Shown in pieces: positions 1 through 11,602 of a stretch of 64,000 bases of DNA. Position numbers and translations under genes: made by a program. Every line of letters begins with the position of its first letter. The stretch's first letter is position 1. The notes below the pieces were generated by a model. It was not told the origin of the DNA. It made no database searches and worked only from the letters and a program-made list of their open reading frames with translations. The stretch comes from Podospora comata. Its lineage: Eukaryota; Ascomycota; Sordariomycetes; Sordariales; Podosporaceae. The stretch covers positions 4,774,001 to 4,838,000 of the forward strand of contig CP071493.1 of assembly GCA_017354895.1 (NCBI GenBank). The letters run 5' to 3'.

Positions 1-155
1 GGTGTAAGATTACAGCTGTGACGTGTAAGTTAGCATATTTCAATCAAACACGCTACGACGGAACGGTTTTGAGAACCTTCATGAACACTTTCACGCGACA
101 ACGCGTTTTATCAACTTTATTGTCAAACCCCCGTAGTTTCTGTCTTGAGATTAAA

Positions 156-2527
156 ATGGCCGAGTTTGACGACACGAGTTTGTTCCAGGAGGATGATCAC
201 AGGGTGAGTGTTTGTAGGGTTTGGGAGTTGAATTGATTTGATGTGCTGATGAGAGTTGTATTAGGTAGCATACATGTTTACTGCACCACCGACCACCACT
301 GCCGCAACAAATACATCGCCAACTACCACAACAAAATCTGCGCCAGGTCGGCCGGCGAAAAGGAGGAGGGTGTCGGAAAAGGATACCGCTGCTCCTCTTC
401 CTGCCCAGGAAAAAGATGATGATGAAGGGCGTCAGTGGCCCAGATTGTTCAACGGCCTCGAGTCCCCCTCGGCGGCCGACCTCCGAAAAAAGACCTACGA
501 GTCTGCCTGGCCGGTTTTGGAGAGCGAGATTGAGAGTGTGCTGAGGGATGCGAACCGCCAGACTCTGGAGGAGGTTGTCGAGTTTTTGAACAGTGATGTT
601 CATGAATGTGAGGGGAGGGGGAGGGTTCCGGCTGGGTTTATCATCACGGGACCTAATATTGCGGGCCAGGATTTGCTGTTTTCACAGTTGGGGGATGTGT
701 TGGCTGAACGGGGGGAGGGGAGGGTGAGGTTTGTACGGTTGAGGGCGGGGGAGGTGGGGAATTTGAAGGGGGGGTTGAAGAGGATTGTTAGGGAGGGGAT
801 GGGAGGTCAGGAAGGGGGGGGGGGAGAGGATGGGAGGATGGGAGGGGGAGGGAGGAGGTATTTGGATTATGATCTTGAGGCGTTGAGGGTGGAGATGGAG
901 GGGATGGGAGGGGGGAGGGTGGTGGTTGCTTTTCAGGATAGTGAGGCTTTTGATACGGGGTTGGTGGGGGAGTTGGTTGGGTTGTTTCAGTGAGTTATAT
1001 CTTTTTGCAGTAAAAATGGAGAGGGTGGTGCTGACAAAGGGGAATAGTTCATGGCAGGATCGGATTCGGTTTTCGGTGTTGTTTGGGATTGCTACTTCGG
1101 TTGAGCTTTTCCAGGCGAGGCTGCTCAAGGCGACGGCGAGGCAGCTATACGGGGCGCAGTTTGATGTTGTGCAGGCTAATGCTGTGCTTGAGAGCGTGAT
1201 CATGGCTGCGGTGGCGGGGACGAAGGCACAACTGAGGATCGGGCCGGGGTTGTTGAGGAAGTTGGTGAAAAGGCAGCAGGAGCAGGTTGCGGGGGTGGGA
1301 GCTTTTGTTAGCTCGCTCAAGGTATGATTTAGGAAGACATGTCTCAAGACAGAATATGCTGACCTGAAAACGGTGTAGTATGCGTACATGAACCACTTCT
1401 ACGCCAATCCGCTAAGCGCTCTACTTGTCGACGGTCAGAAGCTGGACAAGGAAATTCTACAGCCGGAACACCTCGAGGCAGTGAGGATGCTGGGGTCGTT
1501 CAAGTCACATGTGGAACAGTCTGTCGAGGACGGACGGCTGGATCACGCGCGATTGTTGCTGGAGAACGATGACTATCTCAAGGGTAGAATCAACAGGCAG
1601 GCCGCCAAACGACAGCAATATCTAGGAAAGCTCCTTCAATCGTTGGCCTTGGTTATTGCTACTGAGCATTCGAAGAGGTCGTTTGTTGAGCTCTACGAGG
1701 CAGCTCTGGAGGAAGGGATTTCCCTGGATCAGTCGCCTGGACCATTCGACCTGGGCGATGCCATCAAACGGTCAACTCCAGAGGAGCTCATTGGTCTCAT
1801 CAAACGCGCGATGACCGTCGTCGTAGATGGCAACCCATCTCTTCACTGGAATGGCATGGGCATCGATCAGGACGCCGAAGCCGCGATCGATAAATTTGAA
1901 GCGCTCCGCGCAGATGTGGAACGACTGATAGAGACGTCCAAGAAGAAGAAAACCAGCCTCAAGAGCAAATACAGCTCTCAAAGCAGAGTCCTCCGCACAA
2001 CCGTTGTTGCGCAGAAAGTTCAGCTCAGTCGCGACACAGCCACGCTGACGGAGGAAGACAATGCTTTTACAGCAGCCATCGATGACTTTTTCGCTTTCTT
2101 TAAGACTCTCGTGGGCTGCGAGCCACTGTCAAACCTGTTTCTCAACGAGGTTTGGCAGTACGACTATCACCTGCCCTACGAAGACGTCTTTGTTCCCCGG
2201 CCGGGCGCCACGTTTGCTCGCGCATTGTCTCGCCCGCATGACTACCTTGGCTGTGCTTGTTGCGACAAGGCGAATGGCTCAATGGTGGGGACGCTGCCTG
2301 CTACGTCTATTTTGTATCATCTGTACTCCGAGGCGGGCGCGTCAATCAACGTTGCGGACTTGTGGGCGGCGTACTATGCGCTCGTGGGCGAGGACTCGGA
2401 GATCGGGATGGACGAGAGGTCGGCGCTCGTGCTGTTCTACCGGGGGCTGGCGGAGATGAGAGCCATGGGATTCGTGAAGCAGAGCAAGAAGAAGGCCGAT
2501 CACATTGCCAAGTTGAAGTGGTTGTGA
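156..2527 (+). CDS. ORC3: Origin recognition complex subunit 3 (ORC3)
   Basis: This is subunit 3 of the six-subunit ORC that marks replication origins in the nucleus and loads MCM with Cdc6. I join four exons: 156-203, 265-989, 1048-1321 and 1379-2527, giving 731 codons, close to the usual ORC3 size. The first joint reads DDHR then VAYMF. The second restores LFHSWQDRIRF before VLFGIATSVELF, a segment typical of the ORC3 AAA+-like core. The third gives LKYAYMNHFYANPL. The C-terminal half (from about residue 350) is the helical ORC3 insert and winged-helix region. The start at 156 is chosen because the later ATG at 274 lies inside the second exon and would drop the conserved N-terminus. An unusual Gly/Arg-rich insertion lies at about residues 185-230, encoded by a G-run stretch (750-930). 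Identity is confident; exact splice sites are inferred. Confidence 0.92.
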
Positions 2528-3456
2528 TTCCGGATTCGGGGGGTTTTCGGGTTGGTGGTGGGTGAAGGTAGGTTTGTCTCAGACCTGCCCGCCGTAGGAA
2601 TTTTGGTTAGGTTGAAGAGTTGATGAATGCATTGTTAGCGAGGTCTTTTCAAGAACAAGAGTTTGTTGGAATTTTTCTTTATGCGGGAACAATGTCTTAG
2701 GGGACGGATAAAGACAGTAGAAAAGGTACCATTTTTATCCCTTAAAGGGGCAAAGTGTAGAAATAGCAGCTCTTCCCGCTGCTGGGATAAAGGGGGCCAG
2801 TCAACAAAAATGTCACGGCCGCTTTTGGCATCATACCGGCCGCTTTCAAAGGAAGTGTATTTGGTGATTGTGACTGGGACGGTTGTACAAGAAGCCACGA
2901 GGTGCCCCTGAGGGGGTCTGTTTTTCTGTTTTTCTTTTCCCTCTCTCGCTTTCTAGTTCGGCAACTAAGAATTCTTATCATTACCAACCTAGACAAACTG
3001 CTGCAAAAAACGCCACTGTTGTGCTAACACTTAAGACAACAACAGTAGAACAAAAACCTCGACTTGTCACTGGCTTTCACCTCTTCCCGAAAGAAGTTAT
3101 CAACAGTGACTACAACACCTCTTTCGCTGCTGGCAGCATCTATTCCACCCCCAGCGGCAGTTTGTTATTTATTTGGGGCTTTTTTACCCCCTCTCTCACA
3201 TCTTCTAGTTTAATCTCTTCTCTTTTTACACTATCACCGATCTTTTTTCTCTCATATATTCCAAGACTCTCATCTCATACCCCCTCTCAGTACCACAACT
3301 CACTCACTCACCACCAAGAGAGTCCACCACTTAATACCGGCCACACCACCACCACCACCACCACCACCACCACCACCACCACCACTGCCGCCGCCTCTTA
3401 CTTACAAACATCACTTCCACAGCACACAACAGTCACCATTTAACACAAAAACAAAA
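2528..3456. other. Intergenic: ORC3 3' end and pyrimidine-rich leader
   Basis: There is no supported gene here. The stretch from about 3180 to 3456 is rich in C and T with a CAC microsatellite, and looks like the promoter and 5' leader of the gene starting at 3457. An open frame running 2883-3443 is low-complexity and ends in a poly-Thr run encoded by the microsatellite, so I do not call it. Confidence 0.6.
3344..3385 (+). repeat. (CAC)14 microsatellite
   Basis: Fourteen perfect CAC units lie 72 bp upstream of the ATG at 3457, probably inside the 5' leader of that gene. Length polymorphism between strains is likely. Confidence 0.95.
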
Positions 3457-3969
3457 ATGGACCCAACCTCCCCCCGCTCCCCCCACCGACCCTCCCCCTT
3501 CTTCCCCCGTTCCCCCCGCCCGAACATCACCACCCGCCGCTCCCACATCTCCCCCTCCTTCGCAGCCAAACTCTCCCAAATGTCCCTCCAGCTCGCCCCC
3601 CTGGTCCAGCTCACCACCGGCCTCGTCCACCCCTCCTTCCCCTCCACCCTCCTCAACTTCTGGCTCTTGACCGAAGCTCAACTCGACGAGCTCGCTCACT
3701 TTTACCACCAGCGCACACCCTCCGTCTACACCTCCCAGTACCCCTGCCCCGTCTACTGGCCCTCCGAGGGCATGACCATCGAAGACAAGAGGCGGAAGCT
3801 CGGACGGTTCATCGGCCTCCGCGGGTGTGACAGTCCTGTCGTGAACGGGCAGGTGCAAGAGATGATGGGGTGGAGCGAGGAGCGGATCAGGGAGGAGATT
3901 AGGAGGCGGATGGACAGAGAAAGAGAGGAGGAGGCTAGGGGGAAGATGGGTGGTTGGAGGAGGTTTTGA
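3457..3969 (+). CDS. Hypothetical protein, 170 aa
   Basis: Single-exon open frame of 170 residues; I do not recognise the family. The first 35 residues are rich in Pro, Ser and Arg and probably disordered. Residues 50-120 look folded and hydrophobic, with LLNFWLLTEAQLDELAHFYH followed by a segment rich in Tyr and Pro (YPCPVYWP). The C-terminus (about 145-165) is a strongly charged Arg/Glu helix. No signal peptide or membrane segment is visible. Base use is odd: the 5' half is almost pure C at wobble positions and the 3' half is G/A rich. The ATG at 3457 follows an A-rich context (ACAAAA), good for a fungal start. Coding status is likely because the middle segment has ordinary protein composition, but there is no functional inference. 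Confidence 0.7.
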   Translation: MDPTSPRSPHRPSPFFPRSPRPNITTRRSHISPSFAAKLSQMSLQLAPLVQLTTGLVHPSFPSTLLNFWLLTEAQLDELAHFYHQRTPSVYTSQYPCPVYWPSEGMTIEDKRRKLGRFIGLRGCDSPVVNGQVQEMMGWSEERIREEIRRRMDREREEEARGKMGGWRRF

Positions 3970-4545
3970 AAATACAATCTGGTACAAGACAAAGGGAAGG
4001 AATGGTGGGTATGGAGGAGTAGAGACCGCAATGGCTTGAAGCGAGCGAGTACAGCGATGATTTGTTTTCGTTCTTGGATTTGGCTTTTTGGGATGTCGCA
4101 CACCTAATAATATTCTTGTTTGATATCATGCCTTGCAGTAATCATCAACTTGACGCGAGATGAGAGGATGAAGTGTGAACATGAACTGCGACGTGAAATA
4201 ATACTCGGTGCGGTATATCCTGCCATTACTTCTGCCACAGAGCGCTGAGTCAACCAAGAATCCAATCAGGACTGAGATATATGAACCGACCCAATGAATT
4301 GCATGTTCCAACCCGTAACGCCATGCAAAAAGATGCTTGCCGTCAACTGAACCTAACCCAGGTAGGTAACCTGAACCCCCAGCCACGACCCCTTTTACTG
4401 TACAGTGGTGTCAAAAATCTCAAGATGAACTGGTCTCTAGTCAAGAAAAAAGAGGAAAGAAAAACACCCGGGCCATTCCCCTTGTCCAAGCCACACCTGC
4501 TCACGACTACCTCCTCGCCTTGCCCCTCTTGGGTTGGCCAGCTTC
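3970..4545. other. Intergenic between convergent genes
   Basis: Shared 3' region of the 170-aa gene (plus strand) and SEC66 (minus strand). Short open frames only; nothing else seen. Confidence 0.6.
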
Positions 4546-5368
4546 CTATTTCTTGCCTTTCCTCTTTCTGGGGCCCCCTTGCGGGGTCGAGGGTCCGTCT
4601 ACGAGCACAGGCTCATCAGCACTGCTAGTGCTGGGTCTGGTGTTGGACTTTTCCGACTCGGTGTCCAGCTCCTTCATGAACTCGATCTGAATGGTGGCAC
4701 GGCGCTTCTCCCACCATTCCTTCTCCTTGTCGGCTTGGGCCTCGATCTCGTCGAGTCTGTCGCGGAGGACCTTGTTGGCGGCAATTTCGTTGGCGGACTG
4801 GAAGATGATTTGGCCCCATCCTGGTACAAGAGCATTGGCCTGGTCATGTCAATCAGCGAGTGTTCCAAACAAAATGGCAGGCTGGGTCTGAAGCATACCT
4901 CCATCACCACATCACGAAGCTCGTCCTCCATCTCCTTCTCGGCGCGCTGGAACCTTTGCCACAAGTCATCGCCCACACTTCCGCGCTGCAGGAGAGAGCT
5001 GCAGGCCGCTTTCGCTGTTCTAATTTGAATGATGCGGTTGATATCCTCCACGGCGCGGCGCAAAAGCGCAGCTCTGATGACGCTGTCTGGGATCTTAGGT
5101 GCCTTCTCTGTGCCCTCCTCAGGTTCCATGTGCAGAAGAGAGAGGTAGATGTTGCGTTGGAGATGCGGGCCGAACCACGGCGCAAGGTTGGCGCTTTGGA
5201 CTGGAGAAGACACAGTTAGCAGTCGATTGGGATGTATGCGCAGCAGAACAGGACCAACGTACGAGCTTTCCTCCTCCGGTAGACTGTTGAGAATGTGACA
5301 AATGTGCCAGCCAAGACGGCCAGGTAGGCCAGCGGGAGCAGGAGGCCCCGCCAATTGATGTCGAACAT
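4546..5368 (-). CDS. SEC66: Translocation protein SEC66 (Sec62/63 complex)
   Basis: Sec66/Sec71 is an ER membrane subunit of the Sec62-Sec63 complex that supports post-translational import through Sec61. Three exons on the minus strand are joined: 5368-5263, 5200-4899 and 4839-4546, giving 233 residues, normal for fungal Sec66. The start MFDINWRGLLLPLAYLAVL is followed by a single membrane segment (about residues 7-27) and then Arg/Lys (YRRRK), which fits a lumenal N-terminus and a cytosolic domain. The cytosolic part holds the family signature PDSVIRAALLRRAVEDINRI, then QRGSVGDDLWQRFQRAEKEM. The C-terminus is charged and ends in a Lys/Arg tail (RKRKGKK). Introns are 62 bp and 59 bp with GTACGT and GTATGC donors. 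It is divergent from NPL4, and both serve ER protein handling. Confidence 0.93.
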
Positions 5369-6111
5369 GGTTCCTCGGGTGCGATATCGACGATGGTGGT
5401 TCGGCGGATTGGCAAGTGAGTGCGGTGGTGTGTTGGCGGTTGTCGCTACCGATGCAATCGATTGACGGCGCACAAAAGAGGATCTCGGGAAAAGACCAAA
5501 AGATTCTACCGTGGCCTGGTGTGCGACACTTTTTCCTCTGGGTTTTGTGCAGCTCGGGTTGCTGTAGAGGTTGAAGGTACAGTGAGCCGAAAGAACAGCT
5601 TGACAAACTCCACGTCAACGTGAATTTCGGGGTGCCCGCGTCCCGCATCGACTGGGGTTAGGTGGCTTCTCAGCCTGCCAAGCTTTTCTCCCGGCAGGCA
5701 AAGACCATCTCTGTTTTAAACTGCCGCTTCCGTAATCAGCAATATGTGGGGTAGAGGGGCAACCTTGCTGGACCTTGTCGGCCTTCAACTCCCAGGCATG
5801 AGTGAATGACGAAGGCCTGAACAGCTGCCACAGCGCCACGGGAGGACCATCAGAGAGAGAGCTTCCCCTCCATCCGAGCTTTCACCAAACCCCAGTTTAG
5901 GATTCTGGTTTTACACTGCAATATTTTAAACTATTCAAGCTTCTCATAAAGCTTATTCCTCTTCATATTCACACGGAGGTCCGCGTGGATCCGTGAAGCG
6001 ACCCCCACTGCTCCAACTGCTCTTCACTGGTTTGCTTCCCAAAGCTGCCATCAACTAGATCTACCCACATCAACTCTTCCCACCGTCCTAAGCAAACAGC
6101 AAACAATCCCG
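5369..6111. promoter_or_regulatory. Divergent promoter region, SEC66 / NPL4
   Basis: A 743-bp gap lies between the two divergent start codons. No coding region is supported. The NPL4-proximal 150 bp are C/T rich (leader-like). A direct motif AAGCTT occurs twice near 5938 and 5949. No specific operator recognised. Confidence 0.5.
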
Positions 6112-8171
6112 ATGCTTCTCCGGTTGCGAACGCCTGATGGCATGATCCGCCTGACGGTGGAAAAGAGCAACACCTTCAAACAGCTCGCTGAGCAGCTGTT
6201 ACCTCAGCTCCCCTCGACAGTCGACCCTCAAACTATCCGGCTCTCCCCCCAGCCCAGCGGTGCCGAGTCGAAGCTCCTCTCTGAGATTGCAAAGTACAAG
6301 TTGGAACAGATAGGTTTAAAGTAAGGCAGCTTGGCGTATTCCGACTAGTAGGCTTACTGACATCTCCGGAACAGCCATGGAGACCTTGTGTTTGTCAGTT
6401 ACAAGCAACAGGATGCTGTTGCAGATGGCAACGCAAACGGCGATGCGTCCGCTCCAACCCTTCTCGCAAAGACAGCGCGTCTCAACGGAAAGCCGATTCT
6501 CCCCACAGAGGACCATCCCACCGACCCACCACCATCCATCGACACCGAGGTGAAACACATCAAGAACCCCTGGGAGGTTGTGAAGCAGTCCCCTCTTGAC
6601 GATAGACTGGACAAGAAGGATGGCAAGATTCCACGAGGGAAGGATGCCAAAATGTGCCGTCACGGACCGAAGGGGATGTGCGACTACTGCACACCGTTGG
6701 ACCCCTTCAACCAAACATATCTCGACGAAAAGAAGATCAAGTACATGTCGGTACACGCTTACATGCGCAAGACGAACTCGGCGACAAACAAGCCCGAGCT
6801 GGGGAGCTCGTTTATTCCTCCTCTTGTCGAGCCGTACTACAGAGTCAAGCGCGACTGCCCATCAGGACATCCACAGTGGCCGGAAGGCATCTGCACCAAA
6901 TGCCAACCCAGTGCCATCATTCTTCAGCCTCAAACTTTCCGCATGGTGGATCACGTCGAGTTCGCTTCTCCGGGCATCATCGACAAGTTTCTTGACGCTT
7001 GGCGCCGGACAGGGGCACAACGGTTAGGCATCCTCTATGGTCGGTATATGGAGTATGAGGTTGTGCCATTGGGAATCAAAGCGGTGGTTGAGGCCATCTA
7101 TGAGCCTCCACAGATCGATGAAGTTGATGGTGTCTCGCTCAATGCTTGGGAAAATGAGCAAGAGATCAACCAGATCGCCAAGTTCTGCGGTCTTGAGCAG
7201 GTTGGTGTAATCTGGACTGATCTTTTGGATGCCAGCAAGGGCGATGGCAGTGCCGTATGCAAACGACACGCAGACTCATACTTCCTCGCCTCTCAGGAGG
7301 TTTGCTTTGCTGCTCGGATGCAGGCTCAGCACCCCAAGCCATCCAAGTGGAGTGATGCAGGACGCTTTGGCTCCAACTTTGTCACTTGTGTCGTCTCTGG
7401 TAATGAGCAGGGTGAGATTTCCATTTCAGCTTACCAGATGTCAAATGATGCGGTAGAAATGGTGAGGGCAGATATCATTGAGCCTTCAGCCGACCCAACA
7501 CAAATGCTGGTGCGGGAGGAAGAGGAAGACGATGGGTCTGTTAGCAGGACACGCTACATCCCCGAGGTGTTTTACCGCAGGATCAACGAGTACGGCGTCA
7601 ACGTTCAAGAGAACGCAAAGCCAGCATTCCCGGTCGAATATCTTTTTGTCACGCTTACCCACGGTTTCCCCGAGTCACCCAAGCCACTGTTTACCGACGA
7701 GGGCTTCCCGATCGAGAACAGAGAATATGTTGGCGAGGCGCAACAACCTTCTGCTGTCGCCAAGGCTCTCAGGGTGAACCAAAAAGGCGACAACAGGCTG
7801 CCTGTCTCTGACTTCCACCTTCTCTGCTACATTCACCAAATGAGCGTCCTATCCAAGGTAACATTTGCCCGGCAAAGAGGAAGGATCAGTGGCTAACAAC
7901 GTAACAGGACGAGGAGGTTTTACTCTGCAAAGTTGCTACCCATCAGGACTTGGCCGAAGCGTTCCAGTTGCGGGAGACGCCAGGGTTCCAAACCCTTAAG
8001 ATGATCCTTGAATCCACTGGTGAGAGACTCCCCAAACGCTCCCGATACTCTGACGACATTGCCAGTTCTCACGCTGCATCTGCGTCTGGTCGCAAGTCTA
8101 AGAGGGACGACACCGGAGAACCACTTGCTAAGCGTTTTGCTGCTATCAGGCTGAACGATACCCAACAATGA
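6112..8171 (+). CDS. NPL4: NPL4, Cdc48-Ufd1-Npl4 complex subunit
   Basis: Npl4 is a cofactor of the Cdc48/p97 segregase. With Ufd1 it binds Lys48-linked ubiquitin chains and extracts proteins from the ER (ERAD) and chromatin. Exons 6112-6320, 6375-7857 and 7908-8171 join to 651 residues, the usual length. The N-terminal ~80 residues form the ubiquitin-like (UBX-like) Cdc48-binding domain ([20 protein letters not shown]). The zf-Npl4 region has two zinc knuckles: C164/H166/C172/C175 ([12 protein letters not shown]) and C231/H235/C243/C246. The MPN-like Npl4 domain follows from about residue 255 ([20 protein letters not shown]). As known for Npl4, no JAMM metal-binding set is expected. The end is a basic, Ser-rich tail. 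The first joint gives LNHGDLVFV, the second SKDEEVLLC. The 3' end converges on the UstYa-like gene. Confidence 0.96.
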
Positions 8172-8625
8172 GTTTGCTCCTAATGGCCCGACAGGAGAGA
8201 GGAAAGACGATGCTTTTGGTCCGGGATACCGCGGACGAAAGCAGGGCTGTGTGGCTCCTAGAACTATGTCTCTCACATCATTCAACTCGAACGTGGTGGG
8301 AGGGATGATCAGGGTGGAATACCGAGTGGTTAAGGAGTTTGGTTTGCGGTGGTTTAACTTGACCCTCCACGGTATGGGGATAAATAATATAACCATAAAT
8401 AGGCCGAATCAAGCACATTGATGACACGGGTTTTTGTTCACGAGTCAAACATTGGGCATCTTCAATGGATAGATATCCGAGACCAAAAATCAAGCAAAGT
8501 CCAAACGCCCCCCAAACAGCAGACATGTAAAAGCAGGTAACATCCAACCGAAAAAAAAGCCCTTTTTTACCACTATCAGATTTTCAAGAATCATACTCGG
8601 ACCCTGTCACCACCTCGGCTTCTTT
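8172..8625. other. Intergenic between convergent genes
   Basis: 3' flanks of NPL4 and of the UstYa-like gene. A-rich tracts near 8550; no coding signal. Confidence 0.6.
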
Positions 8626-9663
8626 CTAACTTTTCTCCTCTTCGGGGGTTGCTGTTGGTTCAGAAGCCACCGACGAGGATGGCTTCTTCTGACCAAAATG
8701 ATGAGAAGCAGGGTGAACCATCTCCCCAAACCCGACGCCCCGGCCCTTCATCCACCTGTGCAGCGGCTTCCAGTCGACGCAGACGTTGGGCTGGGGGACC
8801 TTGACGCTGGGCTTGAGGGTGGAGTGATCGGTCCAGTGGAGGGTGTAGACGTTTGTGTCGGCGGTGCAGAGGACGAGCTGGCGGAGGGACTCGAGGCAGT
8901 GGTCGACGTGGGAGGTGAGGTCGGACCAGGTTTCGTTTCCGGGGGTGGTGGAGATGTCTGGGTAGTAGTAAGTTGGGTGGAGGTATTGTTTTATTCTTTT
9001 CTGGAAGAAGGGTCAGTTTGGCGCGGGGATAGGTGTGGGAGGGGGGAGGGGATGGTGGTAAGGGGCGACATACCAGGCAGTGTAGCGAGTGGCTCACTCC
9101 CAGACCGCCTACGTACCCACCTCCCTCTCGACTGATGGAGACTGCGTTGCCGGCCTTTTTGAGCTCGTCCTCGCTGAAGTAGATGAGGGTTCCGTCTAGG
9201 AGGTCGTGCCAGGCTTTGTCGAGTTCGGGGCGGGGTTCGCCGAGGAATTTGGAGGTGTCGGGGTCGGTGTTCATGAATTTGTTTGTGTAGATTACTGGGG
9301 CGGGTGCTATTTTCTCTATTAATTATCATGACTGAGGTTGGGTTGGGGGGTATGAGGGGAGTACATACAAAAGGGGATTTTGACCTCGGGGTTGTCGCCT
9401 GTGGTTGGTAGTATTGGACATGTTGATGAGTAGCTCTTTGGATAGGAGGTGTAATGGTATGTGAAGGCGGCGGTTAAGGAGAGAATTACGGTCACGCTTG
9501 AGACGAGGAGAGTGTAGAAGCGTCTTTTCCAGATGAGAGACTCATCGACGTATGGAGGCGGTGGCGGGGTGAGAGATTCTTCATCGTGATCTCTTTGGTG
9601 GTTGGATGGTAGTTGTGAGAGCAGAGGTGTGTAGTGAGGCTTTTCGTCGAGACTGGACATCAT
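8626..9663 (-). CDS. UstYa-like (DUF3328) oxidase family protein
   Basis: DUF3328/UstYa proteins are membrane-anchored oxidases that modify peptide natural products (ustiloxin, cyclochlorotine and similar RiPP/NRP pathways) by cyclisation, oxidation or chlorination. Exons 9663-9369, 9306-9074 and 9000-8626 join to 300 residues. A Pro-rich cytosolic N-terminus (PPPPPYVDES) is followed by one membrane segment at about 50-69. Both hallmark HxxHC motifs are intact: HSLHC at 171-175 and HVDHC at 207-211. Upstream of them is the usual PFSPA...GEPRPELDKAW segment. The first intron acceptor was chosen because nearer AGs give an immediate stop. A second ATG one codon downstream (9660) is equally possible. 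No peptide synthetase or tyrosinase is nearby. The next gene on the right is a small secreted protein with dibasic sites, a possible but unproven substrate. Confidence 0.88.
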
Positions 9664-11305
9664 CTTAAAGAGACTCGATATGTTTCTATGTGGGTTTTAG
9701 AAGATAACAGAGAACCACTCAAGGACAGCATTCGTGTTGGCATTCTGCGGACTTGCGTTGGTTTTGAAAAGATCGAGATCACGCCGATCATCTTTTCCCC
9801 TCTCCCCATCCCCTCACAACATACATCATCCCGCAGAGGTCAGGAATATGGAGACGGAAGGCTAAACACACCCCGCTCTCCAAGCCAGCCAGACCTTTTG
9901 ACGTTGGACGCGCTATCCCGTACGATACGGGCTAGAAGTGCCGGGTGGTACGTTTATTTACTTCGGCATGTAGGGCTTACTCTTGGACTTCTAGACTTTT
10001 GACCCTTTGGAATGACCGGGGAGAGGTTCGGCCTGGCATGGGATATGAGGATGATGAGATGGAAGGAAGTTTGTGTTCCCATGAACAATTTAAGTTGATA
10101 TTTTCATTATGAGGAGAACCCCTTCCCTATAGTACCGCGTTCCTGGGCTTGGAGTTATTTTTGGTTCATGTTGTTCATCATGAACTTCCCAACCTCGAGA
10201 GTTGATGGAAAGATGCTTCCAAAAACACTCCGATTTATGAGGTCCAGCCTTCACGTAAAGAAACGTCGCATTTACAAACTAGCTTACCTTTCCGAGCCGC
10301 AAGCAACTGTTCAGCAGAACAGGGTAGCTATGTGGCTGACTTCTGTGCCGACGGTTCGCATTGTTTGGCTATGGGGTTGAGAAGTCCCACACTAGGTCTG
10401 ATTGAATACGGGGTCATGGTCCGTGATTCCACGTTGCCATGTCCCATCGTGTCGACCGTTTCATTGACCCAGGCTCAGAGGGCTGGGAAAAGCGGTTCTT
10501 TGACACAAAAGGAGATAGATTAACGGAGTATGGAAGCCCGGGTCGGTTTCTTTTCTCGAATCGGTATGCTTTGCAGTTCAATTACGTTTCCCTCTTTCTT
10601 GGGATTCTGGACTCTTTTCTTGGGTCAATAATCTTCATCGGATTTTTGCTTGTGTAAGTGGTGTGTACAAGCTTGGCTTTCCCCAGAGAAAGCCTTCCAA
10701 AAGCATGGTGTAACAGGTCCCAAGAGTAAGCACTCTAAAAACACCACACCCTGAACACCGATCTAAGACCGCTGGTCCGGTGCGGATACAAGGATTGCCG
10801 CTCTTGGGTAGTTTTCGTGGCTGGCTCCTACAGAAAGCACGGTTCGGTGAGCGCTCCTTGATGCCTATTTCACTCTACCTGCGGTCTTGTTGGCAGCCCA
10901 CCTACCGAACCGAACCTCCGGCTTGCCGTGAGCCATTGGAACGCTTCCAGTGCAGAATCAGAAAGTGAGCGATATCCGACTGCTACACTGGTGAAAGCGT
11001 GCTAGCCTCGGCAGTTTCGACTCCCTCAGAAGAAACCGTTGGATACTACCAGCCACATCCGTGAAGTCTAGGCACCTTAAGTCCTAGAGTGATTGCTCGA
11101 TAGAGGCCGAGATGTCTACTCTTGGCACGCTTTCGAGCTGCTCAGTCGTCATGGATCCCAGAAAGGAGGACTTGAGGGGGTGTCAATCAATCTTGTGTTT
11201 TGTGGGCATAATAAGTAGAAGTCGAGTCCAGTTTTCGAATCTGGAGTTGCCTTCTTACTCCGGTCCCTCAATCAACCATCGCAGAGTCACGCCCAGTCCC
11301 ACAAA
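9664..11305. other. Gene-poor interval
   Basis: No gene is supported in 1.6 kb. One short plus-strand frame at 10439-10657 (72 aa, hydrophobic end) has mildly protein-like composition but no recognisable motif, and was not called. Left end is the promoter of the UstYa-like gene, right end that of the small secreted protein. Confidence 0.5.
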
Positions 11306-11602
11306 ATGAAGTTCACTATTCTCCTCTTTGCTCTTTCAGCAATGATCGTGTCGTCTTTGGCGGCCCCAGTTCCCCAAGGGAAAATTTCTTACATTGGCCT
11401 TGATGTGCCAGATGATGCGGTTGAGCAATGTACGTTTTCTTGGCCCCCTTGTCTACTGCTCAAGATTCTGCCATCAGACCTAACAAGAGGAATCATAGGC
11501 AAGATACCCAATGGGCCAGGGGGCCCCGAGTCACGTCACAAGAGAGATGGCACAATGGAATTCGACGTTGACCTCTGCATACTCAAAAAGAGGGCAGCTT
11601 GA
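11306..11602 (+). CDS. Small secreted protein with dibasic cleavage sites
   Basis: Two exons, 11306-11429 and 11499-11602, encode 75 residues. The 69-bp intron (GTACGT...CATAG) is a multiple of three without a stop, so retaining it gives a 98-residue form. A clear signal peptide covers residues 1-19 (MKFTILLFALSAMIVSSLA, then APVPQ). The mature part has two Cys. Near the C-terminus a segment of 14-15 residues, DGTMEFDVDLCIL, is bracketed by KR before it and KKR after it, followed by only two Ala. That arrangement would suit Kex2 processing into a short peptide. I do not recognise a family. Possible roles are an effector-like secreted protein, a peptide signal, or a single-core RiPP precursor for the UstYa-like enzyme 1.6 kb to the left. 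All of these are inference. Coding status is likely from the signal peptide and clean intron. Confidence 0.65.
   Translation: MKFTILLFALSAMIVSSLAAPVPQGKISYIGLDVPDDAVEQCTFSWPPCLLLKILPSDLTRGIIGKIPNGPGGPESRHKRDGTMEFDVDLCILKKRAA

Noticed and set aside
2883-3443. 186-aa plus-strand frame before the 170-aa gene
   Set aside because: Low-complexity Ser/Thr/Phe leader sequence ending in a poly-Thr run from the CAC microsatellite.
3433-4101. 222-aa minus-strand frame with Gly/Val-rich stretch
   Set aside because: Antisense to the 170-aa gene; low-complexity and explained by its C-rich codons.
10439-10657. 72-aa plus-strand frame ending in a hydrophobic helix
   Set aside because: Too short to separate from chance; no conserved motif.
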